The notes beneath the pieces are model-generated. The model was not told the origin of the DNA. It did no database searches and saw only the letters and a program-made list of their open reading frames with translations. Shown here one piece after another: positions 35,801 to 43,047 of a stretch of 64,000 nucleotides of DNA (positions are counted from its first letter, which is position 1; each line of letters begins with the position of its first letter). Source of the stretch: MKSF01 sp037190225. Lineage in GTDB: Bacteria > Bacteroidota > Bacteroidia > Chitinophagales > Chitinophagaceae. A program made the position numbers and the translations under genes. The stretch is from assembly GCA_037190225.1 (NCBI GenBank), contig JBBCJL010000001.1, forward strand, positions 372,001 to 436,000, read 5' to 3'.

Positions 35801-38800
35801 GTACCCTTACCTCTCCGCTCGTTAACTATGCTAACAGCAAGGCAGCGGTGGCATTAGGGAATGCCGTAATGCAGAACGGCTTTAATACCGTGAAATGGTG
35901 GACCGTGCTGCCGAATAACTCCGTGGATATACGCAATAGCAATGATACGGCAGAAAAGGCCATCAGGTCAGGTCTCGAAGGTACCTTTACCATAGATCAG
36001 ACCCAGGCGGCCAGCGCAACCAATTTCACATCGGTATCTTCCTTTGTGCAGACACTGGAGCAGATGGGCGTCTGCGGCCCCGTGGTGGCAGATATTGTTA
36101 CCGGCACCGGTCCTTACGCGGAAAGGGTCTACATCGGAACCATTCCCGGCACCAGTGCGGCCAATACAGTGCGCATCAACGGTAACGGTAATACGGTGCA
36201 GCATAACAGCACCACTTCGGAAAGCCACTTGCTGCGTCTTACAGGTACGCAATATACCACCATTAATGATGTGGTATTCAAGAGCATCAACGCGAGCTAC
36301 GGCTGGGGTGCCCATATCATGGGTGGTGCGGCATATGACAGCATCATCAACTGTGTGTTTGACCTCACCACGCCTACTAGCACATCCTCTACCTACTGTA
36401 ATGGTATTACCTTCTCCGGCTCTTTGACCAGCCCGACTACCACGGCTGCCTCTATTGCCAATAATTGCTATATCGGTAATAACAGGGTGCTGGGCACTTC
36501 CGGCAATAACGGGCACTACTATGCTATGACCCTGATGCAGGGAACGCAGAATGTGATCGTAGAAGGGAATGAGTTCGCCAATTTCTATATATATGGTATA
36601 TATCTGGGTGCGGGTCTGAACAATATTAAGATATCGAACAATACAATACACCGTTCGGCCAAGACAGCGGTCACTACCTTCTATGGCATCTATTCCACCG
36701 GGCTGAAATCCGGCAGGACAGAAGTGACGGGCAACAGGATACATACCCCGGGTGGTGTCAATAACGGAAGCGGTACCGCTTACGGAATGTATTTCACGTC
36801 CGCGTCAACGACTGCCAATGATACGCTGCTCATCACTAACAATGTGGTATACAACATGAACCAGAGCGGTTCAGTGTATGGAGTAGGTGTGGCGACAGGT
36901 GGCCAGAACGTATATATGCTGCATAATACGATTGATTTCCCGATCGCACTGACGGGTACCACCTATGGTTTTTACATATCTTCCACGCATAGCAACGGGC
37001 ATTTGAAAAATAACATAGTGTCTTTGCCGGCTGCCGGTACGGGTACAATGTACGGATATTACATGGCTACTACCAATGGCATACCCCAGGCGAATGTGCA
37101 ACGTAATAACATATGGCGGGGATCGGCAGCTCCACCTGCAAGCTTCTATCACAGCTATCACGGCGGAAACAGGCAGACGCTGGCGAACCTGACAGCAGCC
37201 TATCCTGCTATGGAGGTCGGTTCTATAAGTGTGGATCCTCAATATGTCAATGCCGCTACAGGCAACCTGGCGCCGCTGAATAATGCTTTATATGGCAACG
37301 GCTTACCTATGCAGGATTTCGTTCCGGCAGACATTACAGGCTTGCCAAGGCCGGTTAACCCGACACCGGGCGCTTATGAAAAGCCGCTTAGTAACGGTAA
37401 TGACGGTTACCTGGTAGACATCAGGGGTCTGGAAACGCCATTCTGTCCCGGTACCAGGGATGTGGAAGTCGTGCTGATGAACTACGGCTCCAATCCGTTG
37501 AGCAACTTCAATATTAACTGGTCGATCAACGGGGTGCTGCAGACACCATACCTGTACAGCGGTGTGCTGGACACCTTCAGGGGTGCCGGACGTAATACCG
37601 ATACGGTGCTGTTGGGTACAGGCAACTTTACCATCGGTTCCCATATCGTGAAAGCCTGGGTCAGTGTGAATGCGGATGTGAACAGGGATAATGATACGGC
37701 TACGGTAAATGTTACGCTGGAAGATTACAAAGTGGTGGCTGTTAAAGATACCGTTTGTAAAGGTGCGGAAGCCAAGCTGAAGCTGAACCCGGTGACCGGC
37801 CTGACTTCCGGGATGCTGGAATGGTACAGTTCGCCGGATGGCATTACCTATACGCCGCTTCCTGCTTCGGCTGCCTTCAATTATAACGTGACCGTGATGG
37901 ATCCTGCTTACTTCAAGGTAGGGATGACCATCGACAATATGACCTGCTATACGGATTCGTTAAGGATAGACGTGGTAGATCCGCAGGTGCTGAGCGTCAA
38001 TGCGCCGGTGCAGTGCGGACCGGGGTCCACAGTGCTGACCGCCGTGACCAATCCGCTGGTAAATGTGAACTGGTATGAAGATGAAAATGACAATACGCCG
38101 TTATTTACCGGTAGTACATTTGTGACGCCTGTAGTAAGCCGTGTAGATACCTTCTGGGCTGAAGGCTTCTTTGATAACGGTACCGGTGATGCGGACTCCC
38201 TGGCAATACCCCTGGCTACAGGCACTACTAGCGGTGTGAACTATCATATGTTCCTCATGTCCGCGCAGGCTGAAGATGTGGATATCAGCTCCATCGCCAT
38301 CAAATGTAATGCGGCGGTCAATACCATGACCTCCTGGGATATCTATTACAGGCCGGATAACTACCAGCTGGTACCGGGTGCCAATACCAATGGTGCGGGC
38401 TGGACGCTGCTGTCTTCCGTGACCAATGTGCCTTCGCGCGGGGCCGGTGAGTACACCGTGATCGCAGATAATCTCGGTCTTACGATCCCGGCAGGACAAA
38501 CCTACTCGTTCCACCTGGCGCCGCCTAACGGTCCTCACCAGTATGCTACCACGGCAGCGGGAACCATTACGGCTTCTAATGCGGACCTGGTCTTCAGGGC
38601 GGGCCACAGGGGAGGTACCACACCTTTCAACTGTACTACGGCGTCCGGTATGCCGATCATAAAGGTCAACTATGCGAAAGGCGAGCCATGTCTCAGCCCG
38701 AGAGTGCCTGTGATAGTGACAGTACACCCTGAGCCGGAAGTGGACCTGGGAGCGGATATCAATGCCTGTGTGGACGTTGGTCACCTGGAATTCCTGAATG

Positions 38801-39666
38801 CGAGAAACCCCGGAAGCGATTATCTCTGGGATAACAGCTATAACGGACAGGTTCGGGTAGTAGACGGTTCGGGCACTTACTTTGTAACCGTTACCAACAG
38901 TTACGGATGTGTCGGTTCCGATACCATCAATATCAATTTTAAATACAATCCGGAAGTGGATCTGGGTAATGACACGCTGGTATGTAACAACGTATCTGTC
39001 AAACTGGATGCGGGCAATGCAGGCATCTCCTATATATGGAACACCGGCGCTACTACCCCTACCATCAATACAGGAGCTATGGGACTTTACTATGTGAATG
39101 TGATGGGCGAGAACGGCTGTGTAGGCGCGGATAGCATATCAATAGAATTTGGCGGCGTTTCACCGACCCATGATGGTGTATGGGTAAGGAATGTGGGCAT
39201 TAACAAGTTCAGCTTTGCCGTGATTAACCCGGTTAACATCCATACCTATATCTGGGACTTCGGTGACGGCTCTCCGGTATCCTACCTGGAGAATCCTACG
39301 CACTACTATCCGTTAAAAGGCAACTATGTGGTGACGCTGAGACAGCTTAACGACTGTGGCAACGCAGTAGATACCACCACTATTCACGTGCTGACCTCTA
39401 CCGGAATAGATGAGCTGGAAACTTCCCTGGACATTGCGCTGTATCCCAACCCTGCAAAGGATCGTGTGGAATTCAGGCTGGATGAGGGCATAGTAGTGGA
39501 AAAAGTATATGTCTATAATATGCTGGGACAATTGGTGCACAGCCAGGAATATAAGCCTGCCGAGACACCTGCCATAGATGTGGCTGTTCTGGGTGCGGCT
39601 ATGTACAATGTGCAGATCCATACCAATAAAGGAATGGCTACCCGTAAGCTGGATATTATCAAATAG
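29854..39666 (+). CDS. Giant modular secreted protein (3270 aa) with T9SS type A sorting domain
   Basis: Signal peptide at residues 1-25 (ending GARAQ). Residues ~27-190 form an N-terminal beta domain shared with the T9SS/PKD protein at 20.4-21.7 kb, followed by an Ig-like domain (~195-285). Four tandem modules of ~584 residues start at residues 289, 873, 1456 and 2041. Each is a right-handed parallel beta-helix with repeated short NN-rich rungs (INGNGNTVQ, YGIYYGIS, IYGYYMN, VKNNIV), closing with a GGxRxTLAxLxAxYPA motif, then a ~100-residue CARDB-like beta-sandwich (VNWYLNGTPQT, INWTINGVPQP, VHWSVNGVLQT, INWSINGVLQT). After residue ~2625 come Ig-like domains, a beta-sandwich, a PKD domain (YIWDFGDGSP, near 3135) and the T9SS signal beginning LYPNPAKDRVEFRL and ending TRKLDIIK. 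Beta-helices bind or cut polysaccharides or act as adhesin stalks; no catalytic site is obvious, so a surface adhesin is the best guess. Confidence 0.9.
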   Translation: MESFCLKKLFLVLLTWMVAVGARAQQYQSSFTPTSNNSIPLANSTNKVQWLYLPSEITPAAVPGPISKVYLRVGATAGSATFTNLTIKLGSTTQTASTTTFNTGMQLCYTAATTTFPAQNQGDWLEIPLQTPYLWDGTSSLVLEVSQEGYSVGRGMYQYSGNGNRRTYGTVGAVSGSAGSGQVHFGFDMIPCTAPPVAGDATVNMPYVCSANTAVTLNLTGSTVGVGQTYEWEMSTTNTPFNWVSMGAATGAPSRTATVSAAAWYRCKVTCSGQSAYSSVVAVSYGTPLPGGTYTINPSGSGPNNFPTLEGFVDVLNSCGIAGPVTANVSPGLVTASRIQFNDISGTSAANRIRINGNGSVITYAGTSALLSTVELNGTKYLTLDSFNIVGTNTSYGWGIHLWNAAQYDSITRCRVDLSAVTTSASSSANGIILAGSRTSNATYANNASDCYFGNNEITGPSASGYGIYYGISQLGSAATHNVNNIYDGNTVRDFYYAAIYLRFGNNVKVINNDIQRESKNAVNGSAYGIYSVSANANLEISGNRIHHLNGTNNGITVASYPIYVSSPSTTVSAPLKIVNNAIYQNNLPMIGIYLSACPYAYVYHNTIESSLPATYATTSTEYGIYLASTSTGSEVKNNIVHLPNSPAPQVFGISIGSAIAANGLQGNIVSLNPALQSHVAYGYLNNSYATLAAFRNAFPAMETTSISVNPYLTNPGAGNLLPSNNMVYRKGVNLGGQVNNDITAAPRFASQPTPGCYELAAIPATPGVELVNILVKDLLCASSDSLKIVIANQSTATITSVRVNWYLNGTPQTALNYTGNIAPSAFDTVFVGMVNMLPNQAVEVAVRVTQPNNQPNSFTGTDSLAVLQGTGMSGVYTVNAASATSGTNFNNISDMLDALNVRGVCSPVVINFVSGSGPYTGDILLKDIRGLSAVNTLTLNGNGNQVEYNGTATKPQAFVMDNVSYVSVKNFIFKSLNTAYGWGALITNNCQSDSIQDCTFDMTSITGTGSNNGNGIVVSGSYASATTNTSNTSGLVIQNNIIMGSTQTQYGIYYGITLVNASNSIVRNNNVQDFYYYGIYAISGSNNQIMYNAIHKSNKTAATTVSNGIYLSGSMAGTQVVGNRIYRLGGQNGSGANILYPYYLNSASGSAANPVIIANNLVYGNKSNGALYGAYVSSSSYVRHYHNTIVLDENSTSTAATYGYYFTSTGTQSEFKNNIIAITGGTTGNIYGYYMNTATSIPYANAQRNNVYVSTSQSANTFHSYWGGDRATLAALQAAYPAAETGSLSVDPQFINLPYGNFTLQNVSPLMSNGENLTAWVPADINGVNRTLTPTVGAYEVTAPLANDAKTLELVGSLCRGTHNVTVKIANNGSNVLDSVRINWTINGVPQPTMYYTTPIVTQIMSNTLYIHDVNLGPATISGPVTVKVWTSHPNGQNDALTLNDTIEAYQNPPLAGIVTINSGQPAGGTNYQSFAALTADLDTSGLCGPLVVNVVSGSGPYNELVTFSNYTGSGPVNTITVNGNGNTVQFAPTTARYPIVHFNGAQYIKLDNLVIRSLSTDYGWGVLFNNGSLYDSLTNCVVDLSIMTSTSSATSQGIVFSGSLTSPTSTGTNLAKNIYVGSNELRGNPGSIYSMYSGICINSGADSITIHDNEIKNFWTYGIYFTGNSYNTDVNGNRIHRSDKTSVSTFYGISTASAMGGSRIRNNRIYSPTGGSTVSFTYYGMSLAGDGTAANPIQVYNNLVYNINGGGNYPMYFASAQYNQVYHNTVSYDRPISYGTTNYGMYFSGTNTGTEVKNNIINFQGGGTTTKYGYYFSSASPAVADIQRNNIYFNTSQAGTQYHSYYGGARATLAALQAAYPAAEVGTVITNPYFTNPAAGNFKPGVMAFPMLTNGLNLNAVAPVDIENTTRPATPNPGAWQMEEFVNNNAGADTLQAPAAFCAGSTPVIVTIKNEGLNDITSVQVHWSVNGVLQTPVTYTGTLTSPLVNYANSKAAVALGNAVMQNGFNTVKWWTVLPNNSVDIRNSNDTAEKAIRSGLEGTFTIDQTQAASATNFTSVSSFVQTLEQMGVCGPVVADIVTGTGPYAERVYIGTIPGTSAANTVRINGNGNTVQHNSTTSESHLLRLTGTQYTTINDVVFKSINASYGWGAHIMGGAAYDSIINCVFDLTTPTSTSSTYCNGITFSGSLTSPTTTAASIANNCYIGNNRVLGTSGNNGHYYAMTLMQGTQNVIVEGNEFANFYIYGIYLGAGLNNIKISNNTIHRSAKTAVTTFYGIYSTGLKSGRTEVTGNRIHTPGGVNNGSGTAYGMYFTSASTTANDTLLITNNVVYNMNQSGSVYGVGVATGGQNVYMLHNTIDFPIALTGTTYGFYISSTHSNGHLKNNIVSLPAAGTGTMYGYYMATTNGIPQANVQRNNIWRGSAAPPASFYHSYHGGNRQTLANLTAAYPAMEVGSISVDPQYVNAATGNLAPLNNALYGNGLPMQDFVPADITGLPRPVNPTPGAYEKPLSNGNDGYLVDIRGLETPFCPGTRDVEVVLMNYGSNPLSNFNINWSINGVLQTPYLYSGVLDTFRGAGRNTDTVLLGTGNFTIGSHIVKAWVSVNADVNRDNDTATVNVTLEDYKVVAVKDTVCKGAEAKLKLNPVTGLTSGMLEWYSSPDGITYTPLPASAAFNYNVTVMDPAYFKVGMTIDNMTCYTDSLRIDVVDPQVLSVNAPVQCGPGSTVLTAVTNPLVNVNWYEDENDNTPLFTGSTFVTPVVSRVDTFWAEGFFDNGTGDADSLAIPLATGTTSGVNYHMFLMSAQAEDVDISSIAIKCNAAVNTMTSWDIYYRPDNYQLVPGANTNGAGWTLLSSVTNVPSRGAGEYTVIADNLGLTIPAGQTYSFHLAPPNGPHQYATTAAGTITASNADLVFRAGHRGGTTPFNCTTASGMPIIKVNYAKGEPCLSPRVPVIVTVHPEPEVDLGADINACVDVGHLEFLNARNPGSDYLWDNSYNGQVRVVDGSGTYFVTVTNSYGCVGSDTININFKYNPEVDLGNDTLVCNNVSVKLDAGNAGISYIWNTGATTPTINTGAMGLYYVNVMGENGCVGADSISIEFGGVSPTHDGVWVRNVGINKFSFAVINPVNIHTYIWDFGDGSPVSYLENPTHYYPLKGNYVVTLRQLNDCGNAVDTTTIHVLTSTGIDELETSLDIALYPNPAKDRVEFRLDEGIVVEKVYVYNMLGQLVHSQEYKPAETPAIDVAVLGAAMYNVQIHTNKGMATRKLDIIK
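30718..32469 (+). repeat. Module 1 of four tandem ~1.75-kb coding repeats
   Basis: Starts at the codons for PGGTYTIN and ends before MSGVYTVN. This is the most diverged module; its beta-helix closing motif is NNSYATLAAFRNAFPAME. Length 1752 bp. Confidence 0.8.
32470..34218 (+). repeat. Module 2 of four tandem coding repeats
   Basis: Starts MSGVYTVN; closing motif GGDRATLAALQAAYPAAE. Length 1749 bp. Confidence 0.82.
34219..35973 (+). repeat. Module 3 of four tandem coding repeats
   Basis: Starts LAGIVTIN; closing motif GGARATLAALQAAYPAAE, almost identical to that of module 2. Length 1755 bp. Confidence 0.82.
35974..37728 (+). repeat. Module 4 of four tandem coding repeats
   Basis: Starts LEGTFTID; closing motif GGNRQTLANLTAAYPAME. 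Around 36181 the DNA GGTAACGGTAATACGGTGCA is nearly the same as at 34426 in module 3. The end is set by equal length. Confidence 0.8.
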
Positions 39667-39686
39667 ACTACGGTTACTGAGCATAT

Positions 39687-39727
39687 AAGGAGGCTGCCCG
39701 CAAAAGCGGGCAGCCTCCTTGCCTTTT
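39687..39727 (+). terminator. Terminator of the giant gene
   Basis: AAGGAGGCTGCCCGC and GCGGGCAGCCTCCTT form a 15-bp perfect stem around AAAA, followed by GCCTTTTT. Confidence 0.9.
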
Positions 39728-39839
39728 TAGTGAATTATTGCCGGTTATTGGCTGGAGACTTAACTGTTTTCATTAGCTACTTTTTGGTGAAGAGCACACA
39801 TAAGGGAGCAATGCTCAGGGCCACCGGAAATAATGGTTA

Positions 39840-40031
39840 GTGACTATCTGCTTACAGGCAACAAGTTTTTATTACCGATACGCCTCGCTGAACGGTGTTC
39901 TCTCTGCGGGTCAAAAACCGCTTTTACTATAAAGGAGCTGAGGGTGGTGGTCATTCCGAACGGATGTGAGGAATCTCTTATAATAATTTATAACTGATAA
40001 CGAATTTGTTGCCTATATATAGATAGTCAGT
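39840..40031 (+). repeat. MITE-like element, copy C, with 9-bp flanking duplication
   Basis: 192 bp. The left end TGACTATCTGCTTACAGGCA (then ACAA) and the right end, read inverted, TGACTATCTATATATAGGCA (then ACAA) match at 20 of 24 positions. The nonamer TAATGGTTA occurs at 39831-39839 and again at 40032-40040, directly bracketing the element like a target-site duplication. No open frame of note. It lies between the giant gene's terminator and the end of the cbb3 operon. Confidence 0.82.
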
Positions 40032-40192
40032 TAATGGTTACAATAGGAAATAAGGGTGAAGAACAAAAGTGTGGCCGTCAGGAAATAAATGATGGCAGGA
40101 GCGGAACGGAGATGATACAATATGCCTTTGCGGTTAAGCAACCGGAAGTGTACTGCGGAAAGAAAGATCGCTATAATGCCTGATAAGATCAT
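40031..40192 (-). CDS. Possible 53-residue membrane protein at the end of the cbb3 operon
   Basis: From an ATG at 40192 a frame encodes two hydrophobic stretches (MILSGIIAIFLSAVHFRLL and PAIIYFLTATLLFFTLISY). Its TAA stop is at the junction with MITE-like copy C, so the insertion may have clipped a slightly longer frame. It follows the SafE-like gene after ~180 bp. I do not recognise a family, and the frame could be fortuitous. Confidence 0.25.
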   Translation of the reverse strand: MILSGIIAIFLSAVHFRLLNRKGILYHLRSAPAIIYFLTATLLFFTLISYCNH

Positions 40193-40370
40193 GTGTACAG
40201 GTGCGGAGTGGAAAACCAATGTCGGTTCAGCGCGAGCAATACGATAAGGGCTATCCGTATCATAAAGATATGCCGGCTTTCGGTTTAAGCCTGTTACTCT
40301 CCGTTGTTGGTGTTCTTCACCAACAACATTCAGTATTCTGGAAGGTAAGCAGCTATAGTTCCGCATAACA

Positions 40371-41078
40371 TCAGCGGTGACAGCATTGCATCTTATCCTG
40401 CACAATCTTGGGGCTAAGGTAGGGTATATTGAGGTTGGCGCCTCTCAGGACGAGCAATAAGCCCATCACGCCGATGACATAGGGTGCTGACCGCCTCATG
40501 GAATTTCGCAGGCGCAGGCTGAGCATATGACCGGTCAGGCCTACCAGCATCATAGCGGGCATAGTGCCGGCTCCGAAGCTCATCATAAAGAGCATGCCCT
40601 GGTAAGGATGATGTACAGCTATCGCTCCGGCTATGGCCATATACACCAGTCCGCAGGGGAGCAATCCGTTCAGCAGCCCTATCAGGAAAGTGCTGCGCAG
40701 CGTCGGCTGCCTGAACAGCGGCGCCAGGTACCCGATGATCCTGTTGTTCCAGTGCTTTTGTATGAACGCGGGGGCCTGTATGGCTTTTTTACGAAGGGTC
40801 AGGTAACATATCAGCAGGAGCAGCAGCCCCAGGATAACGGATAGCTTCTGCTGCCAGCCGGGGAAGCTGACCGCCTTACCTATGCTGCCGGATATCCAGC
40901 CTATGATGCCATAGGTAAGAACCCTGCCGGTATTGTAATACAGGATGCCCAGGTACTTTTTCCATCCCGAGAGGTGCTGTACCGGGAGGGACAGGGCTAT
41001 GGCACCGCACATGCCTATGCAGTGGAAGCTCCCCAGGAAGCCCATGGTCAGTGCGGATAATAATAAGGCGGTATCCAT
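40371..41078 (-). CDS. SafE/DsbD-like membrane protein of the cbb3 assembly cluster
   Basis: 235 residues, about six membrane segments, of the sulfite-exporter-like/DsbD_2 transmembrane family found after ccoH in Bacteroidota. Conserved Cys-containing motifs are FLGSFHCIGMCGAIALSLP near the N-terminus and LNGLLPCGLVYMAI in the middle, as in CcdA/DsbD-type electron or copper carriers. Probably helps cbb3 oxidase assembly (copper or thiol handling). Three bases separate it from ccoH. Confidence 0.85.
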   Translation of the reverse strand: MDTALLLSALTMGFLGSFHCIGMCGAIALSLPVQHLSGWKKYLGILYYNTGRVLTYGIIGWISGSIGKAVSFPGWQQKLSVILGLLLLLICYLTLRKKAIQAPAFIQKHWNNRIIGYLAPLFRQPTLRSTFLIGLLNGLLPCGLVYMAIAGAIAVHHPYQGMLFMMSFGAGTMPAMMLVGLTGHMLSLRLRNSMRRSAPYVIGVMGLLLVLRGANLNIPYLSPKIVQDKMQCCHR

Positions 41079-41081
41079 AGC

Positions 41082-41540
41082 TTAAAGTACCTGGAAATCT
41101 TTTGTGGCTTTATAGGCTTTGCCGTCCATTGTCCAGCGGGCTATGACATTATAATAGCCCCTGACGGCGGCTGTTTCCGGTATGGTGACCACGGTGCCGG
41201 AAACAAAATGGATAGGCACGGTAATATCTTTGGAGGCGTCCGAAGCCCGGTAAAGCTGGAGGGAACCCTCAAGGTCTTTACCCGCGCACTCCCCGGGGAA
41301 CTCTACCATGATATAGCCGTTCTCCTGGCTGATCCGGATGGGCTGTGAAAGGGTATGCGCGTTCCGGGACGCCGCGACATTATCATTGAAATTCAGCTCC
41401 TCTTCATAATAATTGCTGAGCACCATGTCATAATTATAGGTAGTGGCTTTATACACGATGGTAAGGATGCCGCAGCAGAGGAGGATAATGGCTAAGGTGA
41501 TGCCTTTGCCCCAGTTCCAGTTATTGAAAAAACGTAACAT
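41082..41540 (-). CDS. ccoH: cbb3 oxidase assembly protein CcoH/FixH
   Basis: 152 residues: one N-terminal membrane helix (ITLAIILLCCGILTIVYKAT), then a periplasmic beta domain beginning YDMVLSNYYEEELNFN, the diagnostic FixH passage. It helps assemble the cbb3 oxidase together with CcoI. Located between ccoG and the SafE-like gene. Confidence 0.9.
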   Translation of the reverse strand: MLRFFNNWNWGKGITLAIILLCCGILTIVYKATTYNYDMVLSNYYEEELNFNDNVAASRNAHTLSQPIRISQENGYIMVEFPGECAGKDLEGSLQLYRASDASKDITVPIHFVSGTVVTIPETAAVRGYYNVIARWTMDGKAYKATKDFQVL

Positions 41541-41555
41541 AATAATTCAGTTTTT

Positions 41556-42965
41556 TTATTTGAGTTTCACAGGCGCCAGGAACGTTGTGGAGGCGGTCTG
41601 GACATGCTGCCCGTTCTTATATATGGCGATTTGGATGTCGTTCTTCCGTGTCCGGATGGCAGACTTGGGAAGGATGACAAAAAAGCTGCTTCCCGCCCGG
41701 TCTGCCGGCAATAAAGTGATGCTTTTGCTGCCGGCCATCTCGATATGTCCCTGCCCGTCTGCCAGGTCAAGCGTGATATGCAGCGTATCATTGGACTTGT
41801 TTTCCAGCTTGATGGTATAAAGATTGGACAGGCTGTCCGTGCCTCTCTCCTGGTAGGTTAACCCGGCCGACCGCATCAGCTTGACACCCACCTCTTTGCG
41901 GGTGATGAGCAGCACGGAAATGGCTGTAATGATGGCAAGCAGTACGATGCTGTAGGTAAGGATACGTCCTGTAACACGGAATTTTTTACCCTCGCTGACA
42001 TTATTCTCGGAATCGTAACGTATCAGCCCGGGCGCACGGCCGGTTTTGTCCATCATGAAATTGCAGGCATCAATGCAGGCGGTACAATTGGTGCACTCCA
42101 GCTGTGTGCCGTTCCGGATATCAATACCGGTAGGGCACACCTTGACACACTGGTCGCAATCTATACAATCGCCCAGGTGCTCCTCCTTGATCTTGGCGTA
42201 TTTTCCCCTGGGCTCTCCGCGCTTATGATCATAGATCACCACAACGGAATTTTTGTCCAGCAGCACTCCCTGCAGTCTTCCGTAGGGGCAGATATTGGTG
42301 CATACCTGCTCTCTCAGGAACGCAAAGACGCTGAAAAAGATAAGGGTAAAGGCCACGATGCTGATAAAGCCTGTAATATGCAGCTCCAAAGGACCGGTAA
42401 TGATCTCCCAGAGCGCCTCCGTACCGATAATATATGCCAGGAAAGTATTGGCGATGATAAAGGAGAGCACCAGGTAAATGCCGTACCGTATGGCGTACTT
42501 CCGGGTCTTTTCCGCATTCCAGGGCTGGCCGAAAAGCAGTTTCTGGGCGGCTCCGTCGCCAAGTATCCAGTAATCCACCTTCCTGAAAAGCATCTCCATA
42601 AAGATGGTCTGCGGGCATATCCATCCGCAGAATACCCGCCCGAATGCCATGGTAAATAATGCGATGAACAGCAGCCCTGCCAGGAATATCAGCCCGAAGA
42701 TCAGGAAATCCTGCGGCCAGAAGATCTTACCGAACACTATATACTCTCCCTTTACAAAATTGAACAGGAAAAAGGGTTTGCCCTGGTAATGGATAAAGGG
42801 AAGTCCGAAAAACAAAAGATAATAGAACCAGCTTACCAGGATGCGTTTCCGGTAATAGGGTCCCGATGGTCTTTTGGGGAACAGCCATTGCCGTTTGCCC
42901 TTTTCGTCAACGGTAGTAAGATGGTCCCTGAAGGATGATCCGCTAATATGGTCTTCGTCTGGCAT
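41556..42965 (-). CDS. ccoG: CcoG/FixG, ferredoxin-type copper-reduction protein for cbb3 oxidase
   Basis: 469 residues from the ATG at 42965 (MPDEDHISGSS); the longer upstream frame runs into the ccoP-ccoG hairpin and is rejected. It has about five membrane helices, a CPQT motif (GWICPQTIFMEMLFRK), and two 4Fe-4S clusters (CIDCDQCVKVCP and CTNCTACIDAC). The C-terminal FixG Ig-like domain ends FLAPVKLK. CcoG is thought to reduce copper for oxidase assembly in the cytoplasmic membrane. An 82-bp gap with a strong stem separates it from ccoP. Confidence 0.93.
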   Translation of the reverse strand: MPDEDHISGSSFRDHLTTVDEKGKRQWLFPKRPSGPYYRKRILVSWFYYLLFFGLPFIHYQGKPFFLFNFVKGEYIVFGKIFWPQDFLIFGLIFLAGLLFIALFTMAFGRVFCGWICPQTIFMEMLFRKVDYWILGDGAAQKLLFGQPWNAEKTRKYAIRYGIYLVLSFIIANTFLAYIIGTEALWEIITGPLELHITGFISIVAFTLIFFSVFAFLREQVCTNICPYGRLQGVLLDKNSVVVIYDHKRGEPRGKYAKIKEEHLGDCIDCDQCVKVCPTGIDIRNGTQLECTNCTACIDACNFMMDKTGRAPGLIRYDSENNVSEGKKFRVTGRILTYSIVLLAIITAISVLLITRKEVGVKLMRSAGLTYQERGTDSLSNLYTIKLENKSNDTLHITLDLADGQGHIEMAGSKSITLLPADRAGSSFFVILPKSAIRTRKNDIQIAIYKNGQHVQTASTTFLAPVKLK

Positions 42966-43007
42966 AAAATAATTTCGGTTATGGTGTGCTGCGGTCCGGT
43001 GATAGCA

Positions 43008-43040
43008 CTGCAGGAAACCTTGTGTGCCGGTTTCCTGCAG
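43008..43040 (-). other. 12-bp perfect stem-loop between ccoP and ccoG
   Basis: CTGCAGGAAACC (43008-43019) pairs with GGTTTCCTGCAG (43029-43040) across a nine-base loop. No T run follows on the minus strand, so it is not an intrinsic terminator. It may protect the upstream oxidase mRNA or attenuate the assembly genes. Confidence 0.6.
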
Positions 43041-43047
43041 CGGTCTT

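Noticed and set aside
30718..37728. Tandem periodicity considered as a CRISPR or satellite array
   Set aside because: Period of ~1.75 kb within one continuous reading frame; no short direct repeats with unique spacers anywhere in the window.
30172..38784. Several long minus-strand frames inside the giant gene (for example 30172-31056, 35968-36744, 38101-38784)
   Set aside because: Antisense shadows in a GC-moderate repetitive coding region; none has recognisable domains.
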